Part shown: piece after piece, positions 59,253 to 64,000 of the stretch | Layout: each line of letters starts with the position of its first letter | How positions within the stretch are numbered: the first letter of the stretch is position 1 | Origin: Actimicrobium sp047621665 | Lineage (GTDB): Bacteria > Pseudomonadota > Gammaproteobacteria > Burkholderiales > Burkholderiaceae_D | Length of the DNA stretch: 64,000 bases | Direction of reading: 5' to 3' | NCBI GenBank assembly: GCA_047621665.1 | Contig: JBLHMB010000001.1 | Location: forward strand, 1-64,000 | Translations under genes and position numbers: made by a program | Notes under the pieces: model-generated | The model's input: the letters and a program-made list of their open reading frames with translations, nothing else | What the model was told of the DNA's origin: nothing | The model's database searches: none

Positions 59253-60971
59253 ATGACTACTGTCTCATCTACTGAATCCGCCGTTGGTATGGAAAGTTTT
59301 GCCGCTCTTTTTGAAGAATCGTTGTTGCGCCAGGACATGCGTTCCGGCGAAGTGATCTCTGCTGAAGTCGTCCGTCTTGACCATAACTTCGTTATCGTCA
59401 ACGCTGGTCTGAAGTCAGAAGCGTTCATTCCAATCGAAGAATTCAAAAACGACAATGGCGAACTCGAAGTCAACGTCGGCGATTTCATTTCTGTTGCCAT
59501 CGAATCGTTGGAAAACGGTTTCGGCGACACCATCCTGTCCCGCGACAAGGCCAAGCGCCTCGCATCGTGGCTCTCGCTCGAAAAAGCGATGGAGTCCGGC
59601 GAGATCGTTATCGGTACCGTCAACGGCAAGGTCAAGGGCGGCCTGACCGTTCTGACCAATGGTATCCGCGCGTTTCTTCCAGGTTCGCTGGTCGATACCC
59701 GTCCGGTCAAGGACACCACCCCGTTCGAAGGCAAGACCCTCGAATTCAAGGTCATCAAACTCGACCGCAAGCGTAACAACGTCGTTCTGTCCCGCCGCGC
59801 CGTCATCGAAGCTTCGATGGGTGAAGAGCGTCAGAAACTGATGGAAACACTCAAGGAAGGTACCGTCGTTACCGGTATCGTCAAGAACATCACCGACTAT
59901 GGCGCATTCGTCGACCTGGGCGGCATCGATGGCTTGCTGCACATCACCGATCTGGCATGGCGTCGTGTGCGTCACCCATCGGAAGTGCTCACCGTCGGTC
60001 AGGAAATTACTGCCAAGGTCCTCAAGTACGATCAGGAAAAGAACCGCGTTTCGCTGGGTGTCAAGCAGCTGGGCGACGATCCTTGGACCGGTCTGTCACG
60101 TCGTTACCCACAAAGCACCCGTCTGTTCGGCAAGGTCACGAACCTCACCGACTACGGCGCATTCGTTGAAGTCGAGCAGGGTATCGAAGGTCTGGTTCAC
60201 GTTTCCGAAATGGATTGGACCAACAAGAACGTGGCACCAAACAAAGTTGTCCAATTGGGCGATGAAGTTGAAGTCATGGTTCTTGAGATCGACGAAGAAC
60301 GTCGTCGTATCAGCCTCGGCATGAAGCAGTGCAAAGCCAATCCTTGGGATGACTTCGCTGTCACCCACAAAAAGGGCGACAAAGTCCGCGGCGCGATCAA
60401 ATCGATCACCGACTTCGGCGTGTTCATCGGTCTGGCTGGCAACATCGACGGTCTGGTGCATCTGTCGGATCTGTCGTGGACAGAAACAGGCGAAGAAGCT
60501 GTTCGCCGCTTCAAAAAAGGCGACGAACTCGAAGCCATCGTGTTGGCCATCGATGTCGAGCGCGAGCGCGTTTCACTGGGCGTCAAACAACTCGAAGGCG
60601 ATCCGTTCAACAACTTCGCAGCCATGAACGACAAGGGCTCGCTGGTTACCGGTATCGTCAAGATGGTCGAGCCTAAGGGCGCCGTGATCCAGTTGTCCGA
60701 AGAAGTCGAAGGCTACTTGCGCGCTTCCGAAATCTCGCGTGACCGCGTTGAAGATGCTGGTACCCACCTGAAGGTTGGCGACAGCGTTGAAGCCATGGTC
60801 CTGAACATCGACCGCAAAGCACGCGGTATCCAGTTGTCGATCAAGGCGAAAGACAATGTCGAAACGCAAGAAGAAATGCGCAAGATGTCGACCGCTACGG
60901 ATTCGAACGCTGCTTCCGGTACCACCAGCCTCGGCGCGTTGCTGAAAGCTAAATTCGACAACAAGAACTAA
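59253..60971 (+). CDS. rpsA: 30S ribosomal protein S1
   Basis: A 572-residue protein with six S1/OB RNA-binding repeats. The start block is MESFAALFEESLLRQDMRSG. Repeat marks include DYGAFVDLGGIDGLLHITDL, DYGAFVEVEQGIEGLVHVSE, DFGVFIGLAGNIDGLVHLSD and GAVIQLSEEVEGYLRASEIS. It binds mRNA leaders during initiation. The 125-base leader may carry the autoregulatory site known for rpsA, but I did not fold it. ihfB follows 18 bases later. Confidence 0.97.
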   Translation: MTTVSSTESAVGMESFAALFEESLLRQDMRSGEVISAEVVRLDHNFVIVNAGLKSEAFIPIEEFKNDNGELEVNVGDFISVAIESLENGFGDTILSRDKAKRLASWLSLEKAMESGEIVIGTVNGKVKGGLTVLTNGIRAFLPGSLVDTRPVKDTTPFEGKTLEFKVIKLDRKRNNVVLSRRAVIEASMGEERQKLMETLKEGTVVTGIVKNITDYGAFVDLGGIDGLLHITDLAWRRVRHPSEVLTVGQEITAKVLKYDQEKNRVSLGVKQLGDDPWTGLSRRYPQSTRLFGKVTNLTDYGAFVEVEQGIEGLVHVSEMDWTNKNVAPNKVVQLGDEVEVMVLEIDEERRRISLGMKQCKANPWDDFAVTHKKGDKVRGAIKSITDFGVFIGLAGNIDGLVHLSDLSWTETGEEAVRRFKKGDELEAIVLAIDVERERVSLGVKQLEGDPFNNFAAMNDKGSLVTGIVKMVEPKGAVIQLSEEVEGYLRASEISRDRVEDAGTHLKVGDSVEAMVLNIDRKARGIQLSIKAKDNVETQEEMRKMSTATDSNAASGTTSLGALLKAKFDNKN

Positions 60972-60989
60972 TTGTTGCCGCGCCTGTAA

Positions 60990-61295
60990 ATGACTAAGTC
61001 GGAACTTATTGCGCGCTTGGCCGAACGGTATCCGCAGCTGGTAGCAAAAGATGCGGATTACGCGGTCAAGACAATTCTCGACGCAATGACTGATGCGCTG
61101 GCCTCCGGTCAACGCATCGAAATCCGGGGCTTCGGCAGTTTTTCATTAAACAGCCGGCCGCCACGGATTGGTCGGAATCCGAAGTCGGGTGAAAAGGTGA
61201 TGGTCCCTGAAAAACGGGTGCCGCATTTCAAGCCGGGCAAGGAATTGCGTGAGCGGGTTGATGCAATGGTCGGGCAACCGATCATCGAGGACTAA
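60990..61295 (+). CDS. ihfB: Integration host factor beta subunit
   Basis: A 101-residue HU/IHF-family DNA-bending protein. Blocks: MTKSELIARLAERYPQL, DAMTDALASGQRIEIRGFGS, FSLNSRPPRIGRNPKSGEKV (Arm with the intercalating Pro), and PHFKPGKELRERV. Standard rpsA-ihfB order. A terminator follows. Confidence 0.96.
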   Translation: MTKSELIARLAERYPQLVAKDADYAVKTILDAMTDALASGQRIEIRGFGSFSLNSRPPRIGRNPKSGEKVMVPEKRVPHFKPGKELRERVDAMVGQPIIED

Positions 61296-61314
61296 ATTGT
61301 TTGCATGAAAATAA

Positions 61315-61342
61315 AACGGCATCCTCGGATGCCGTTTTTTTT
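61315..61342 (+). terminator. Terminator after ihfB
   Basis: AACGGCATCC and GGATGCCGTT pair around a two-base loop (four if the last pair opens), followed by a run of T. It ends the gyrA-to-ihfB block or its last transcripts. Confidence 0.85.
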
Positions 61343-61455
61343 CGCGTACAATTTCGTCGATCCGAATTGACGAGGGCACATAATCTGCCGCTCCGTATTC
61401 CACTGATTGCGCATCGCGGGCTGATAACATCAGGTCTGTCAACAAGGAGATGGTC

Positions 61456-61764
61456 ATGAAATTCCTGCTTAAAATTTTATCTGCGCTAATAGCCGCGCTG
61501 TTTTTTGGCTTCGCATTGAAGAACACTCAAGAAGCCGCATTGAATTTTTTTCTGGGCTATGAAATCCGTGGCCCGCTGGTCATGCTTCTATTCGGGTTTT
61601 TTGCCACGGGCGCGATCCTTGGTGTGTTCGGGATGCTGCCGTCTTTCGTACGTCATCGTCGTGAATTGACCCGCCACAAAAAAGTGATCGCGACGATGTT
61701 GCAAGAGCAGCAGACTGTGCGGGAAGCCCGGTCGCAACAGCCGCAACCTGATACGGTTAACTAA
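61456..61764 (+). CDS. lapA: LapA-type membrane protein (DUF1049)
   Basis: A 102-residue inner-membrane protein with two hydrophobic segments (FLLKILSALIAALFFGFAL and GPLVMLLFGFFATGAILGVF) and a charged cytosolic tail. AAGGAG at 61444-61449 supports the ATG at 61456 over 61450. It is paired with lapB, as in most proteobacteria, where the two help regulate lipopolysaccharide assembly. Confidence 0.9.
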   Translation: MKFLLKILSALIAALFFGFALKNTQEAALNFFLGYEIRGPLVMLLFGFFATGAILGVFGMLPSFVRHRRELTRHKKVIATMLQEQQTVREARSQQPQPDTVN

Positions 61765-61810
61765 GTATTTTACGAACGTCCGATCAAACACATGAAAGTC
61801 CTGGCAACAC

Positions 61811-62986
61811 ATGGAATTTGAAATTTGGTGGTTACTTGGTATTCCGATTTTTTTTGGCCTGGGCTGGATCGCGGCCCGGGTAGATATCCGTCAACTGATT
61901 GCCGAATCGCGCTCCCTGCCGAACGGCTATTTCAAGGGATTGAATTTCCTGCTTAACGAACAGCCCGATAAGGCTATCGACGCCTTCATTGAAATCGTCA
62001 AACTCGATCCCGAAACGGTGGAGTTGCACTTTGCGCTGGGTAATCTGTTTCGCCGTCGTGGTGAAACAGAACGGGCCATCCGCGTGCATCAGAACTTGCT
62101 GGCGCGTCCCGACTTGCCACTTGAACATCAGGTCCATGCGCAGTACGAACTGGGACAGGATTATCTGAAGGCTGGTTTGCTCGACCGGGCCGAGGAAACC
62201 TTCAACCTGCTCGTCGAAACGCAATACGGCGCACAAGCCCGCCGCGCGTTGCTCGAAATTTACCAACGTGAAAAAGAATGGACCCGTGCCATCGACGCAG
62301 CGACGGCATTGCAAGAATCCGGCGCAGGCGGGCGGCAAAAAGAGATTGCCCAGTTCTATTGCGAAATCGCCCAGGACGAACTGGTGCACACCCATGCCGA
62401 CGCGGCGTTGAAGGTACTTGAGAAAGCCTTGCTGGCCGACCGCAAGAACGTCCGGGCGACATTGCTGATCGGCGACGTGCACCTTGCCAAGGGTGACATC
62501 GAAGCGGCGCTGCTGGCCTGGCGTCGTGTCGAGCAGCAAAGTGTGCCGCACGTCGCGCTGGTGGCGCAGCGCTTGATGGATGGTTACCGGACGCTGGGAC
62601 GCGCGCAGGAAGGGGCCAACCTGCTCAAGTCGTATATGGCCGAAGCCTCGTCGATTGACTTGCTGGAGGTTGTCTTCAAGGCCGTCCTGGAGCTCGATGG
62701 CGTCGAGGCGGCGAACCAGTTGGTCAGCGACGAGTTGCGCCGTACACCGACGCTACTGGGCCTCGACAAGTTGCTGGATGCGCGCCTGATGGATGCGCCT
62801 CCCGGCGTGCGACCCGAACTCTCGCTGGTCAAGAATCTGGTACATGGCTATGCGCAGAAGTTGGCGCGCTATCAGTGCAGTCATTGCGGCTTCAAGGCCC
62901 GCCAGTTTTACTGGCAATGTCCCGGTTGCAGCCGCTGGGAAACCTATTCGCCGCGTCGCACCGAAGAACTGAACGTGATGAACTAA
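61811..62986 (+). CDS. lapB: Lipopolysaccharide assembly protein LapB (YciM)
   Basis: A 391-residue membrane-anchored TPR protein. An N-terminal segment (EIWWLLGIPIFFGLGWIAAR) anchors it. TPR helices run from about 45 to 330 (LNFLLNEQPDKAIDAFIEIV, ALGNLFRRRGETERAIRVHQ). The C-terminus is a rubredoxin-type metal site (CSHCGFKARQFYWQCPGCSR). In E. coli LapB adapts FtsH to degrade LpxC, setting LPS levels. Confidence 0.93.
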   Translation: MEFEIWWLLGIPIFFGLGWIAARVDIRQLIAESRSLPNGYFKGLNFLLNEQPDKAIDAFIEIVKLDPETVELHFALGNLFRRRGETERAIRVHQNLLARPDLPLEHQVHAQYELGQDYLKAGLLDRAEETFNLLVETQYGAQARRALLEIYQREKEWTRAIDAATALQESGAGGRQKEIAQFYCEIAQDELVHTHADAALKVLEKALLADRKNVRATLLIGDVHLAKGDIEAALLAWRRVEQQSVPHVALVAQRLMDGYRTLGRAQEGANLLKSYMAEASSIDLLEVVFKAVLELDGVEAANQLVSDELRRTPTLLGLDKLLDARLMDAPPGVRPELSLVKNLVHGYAQKLARYQCSHCGFKARQFYWQCPGCSRWETYSPRRTEELNVMN

Positions 62987-63038
62987 CTAACCGGCGCACC
63001 TGCCACGGCGGGCGTGCACTTGCAGCGAGAACTCTGTA

Positions 63039-64000
63039 ATGAAAATAACGATAATTGGTACCGGCTATGTTGGCCTTGTCACTGGCGCCTGTCTGGCTGA
63101 ACTTGGCAATAATGTGTTTTGCCTTGATGTCGACCAGAGCAAGATCGACCTGCTCAATGCCGGTGGCATTCCGATTCATGAGCCGGGTCTGGCCGATGTG
63201 GTTGCGCGCAACCGCGCAGCCGGGCGGCTGACATTTTCGACGGATGTGGCGGCCAGTGTCGCGCATGGTGACATCCAGTTCATCGCGGTGGGTACGCCAC
63301 CGGATGAAGATGGTTCCGCCGACCTGCAATATGTATTGGCGGCGGCCCGCAACATCGGCCAGACCATGACCGGCTTCAAGGTGGTCGTTGATAAATCCAC
63401 CGTCCCCGTCGGCACCGCTGACAAAGTCACCGGAGCGATACAAGCTGCATTGAGCGCGCGTAGCAGTACGGCTACTTTTTCGGTCGTTTCGAACCCGGAG
63501 TTTTTGAAGGAAGGCGCGGCCGTTGAAGACTTCATGCGCCCCGACCGCATCGTCATCGGCTGCGATACAACCCCTGGTGGGACGCAGGCGCGCCAGCTCA
63601 TGAAAAATCTATACGCACCATTCAATCGTAACCATGAGCGCACGTTCTGGATGGATGTCCGCTCGGCGGAGTTCACCAAATACGCCGCCAATGCCATGCT
63701 GGCGACGCGCATTTCATTCATGAATGAGCTAGCTAACCTGGCAGATCATGTGGGCGTCGATATCGAGTCAGTACGCCAGGGCATCGGTTCGGATCCGCGT
63801 ATTGGCTACAGCTTTCTCTACGCCGGCTGCGGGTATGGCGGCTCCTGTTTCCCGAAAGACGTACAGGCACTTGAGCGCACAGCGCTCGCGCATGGCCAGG
63901 AATTGCTGATCCTGCGTGCCGTCGAAGCAGTCAATGATCGTCAGAAGCACGTGTTGGGTGGCAAGATCGTCAGTCGCTTTGGTGCGGATCTGGCAGGACG
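63039..64000 (+). CDS. udg: UDP-glucose 6-dehydrogenase (truncated by the window end)
   Basis: The first 320 residues of a UDP-glucose/GDP-mannose dehydrogenase are visible. They include MKITIIGTGYVGLVTGACLA (Rossmann loop), VGTPPDEDGSADLQYVLAAA, DKSTVPVGTADKV, NPEFLKEGAAVEDFMRPDRI, AEFTKYAANAMLATRISFMN and GYGGSCFPKDVQALE with the catalytic Cys. It makes UDP-glucuronate for surface polysaccharides. The frame is open to the right edge, so the end lies outside. It follows lapB by 52 bases. Confidence 0.93.
   Translation, partial: MKITIIGTGYVGLVTGACLAELGNNVFCLDVDQSKIDLLNAGGIPIHEPGLADVVARNRAAGRLTFSTDVAASVAHGDIQFIAVGTPPDEDGSADLQYVLAAARNIGQTMTGFKVVVDKSTVPVGTADKVTGAIQAALSARSSTATFSVVSNPEFLKEGAAVEDFMRPDRIVIGCDTTPGGTQARQLMKNLYAPFNRNHERTFWMDVRSAEFTKYAANAMLATRISFMNELANLADHVGVDIESVRQGIGSDPRIGYSFLYAGCGYGGSCFPKDVQALERTALAHGQELLILRAVEAVNDRQKHVLGGKIVSRFGADLAG

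Noticed and set aside
1..64000. CRISPR arrays, intact insertion sequences, prophage, rRNA genes or a replication origin
   Set aside because: I saw no regularly spaced repeats, transposase or integrase genes, rRNA sequence, or clusters of DnaA boxes in the window.

Overview
The window looks like chromosomal DNA of a betaproteobacterium of the order Burkholderiales, probably an Oxalobacteraceae-type organism (Herbaspirillum, Collimonas or Glaciimonas relatives). This placement is inferred from gene order and protein resemblance, not from a database search. Support comes from the run gyrA-serC-pheA-hisC-tyrA-aroA-cmk-rpsA-ihfB-lapA-lapB-udg, the blocks pgk-pyk-fba-purC-purE-purK-sua5 and miaB-phoH-ybeY, the fused malic enzyme/phosphotransacetylase, and a one-piece tmRNA encoding the tag ANDNSYALAA.

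Layout. Positions 1-5 kb form an A+T-richer accessory segment. It carries an isolated piece of a Hrp1-type (Pseudomonas/Erwinia-like) type III secretion system: an hrpF-hrpG-hrcC operon and, divergently, two very small cysteine-free proteins that may be HrpA-like pilins or secreted subunits. Both transcription units have candidate HrpL 'hrp box' promoters. Positions 5-11 kb hold malic enzyme, a 5'-nucleotidase, tRNA-Leu(CAA), a large APC-superfamily permease and a broken DUF1016 (PDDEXK) gene with a perfect inverted repeat at its break. Positions 11.7-19.2 kb are a catabolic cluster (PimD/PimC-like acyl-CoA dehydrogenases, glutaryl-CoA dehydrogenase, 3-hydroxyacyl-CoA dehydrogenase, a divergent acyl-CoA ligase and an IclR regulator), with two matching palindromic operators in the divergent promoter region. 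It fits degradation of a dicarboxylic acid through glutaryl-CoA and crotonyl-CoA.

Positions 19.3-27 kb are housekeeping and minor genes (ybeY, phoH, miaB, HDOD, hydrolase, azlCD). Positions 27-34.6 kb carry lower glycolysis and purine synthesis genes plus the t6A enzyme Sua5. Positions 34.7-43.8 kb are mixed: a GDSL lipoprotein, OmpW, flavin reductase, MsrA, PdxH, TcdA, PpnN, a metallophosphatase and a PAS-GGDEF-EAL protein.

The most unusual stretch is 43.95-45.82 kb, on the minus strand beside the 3' end of ssrA. It is a collapsed Wadjet (JetABCD) anti-plasmid operon. Recognisable pieces of all four proteins occur in the native order A-B-C-D, packed into under 2 kb by several internal deletions. 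Most of the junctions stay in frame, but there are also nonsense and frameshift mutations. Beyond tmRNA lie gph, ubiG and two related OmpA-family genes. From 50.2 kb to the right edge runs the long co-directional block from gyrA through aromatic amino acid synthesis, rpsA, ihfB and lapAB to a truncated UDP-glucose dehydrogenase.
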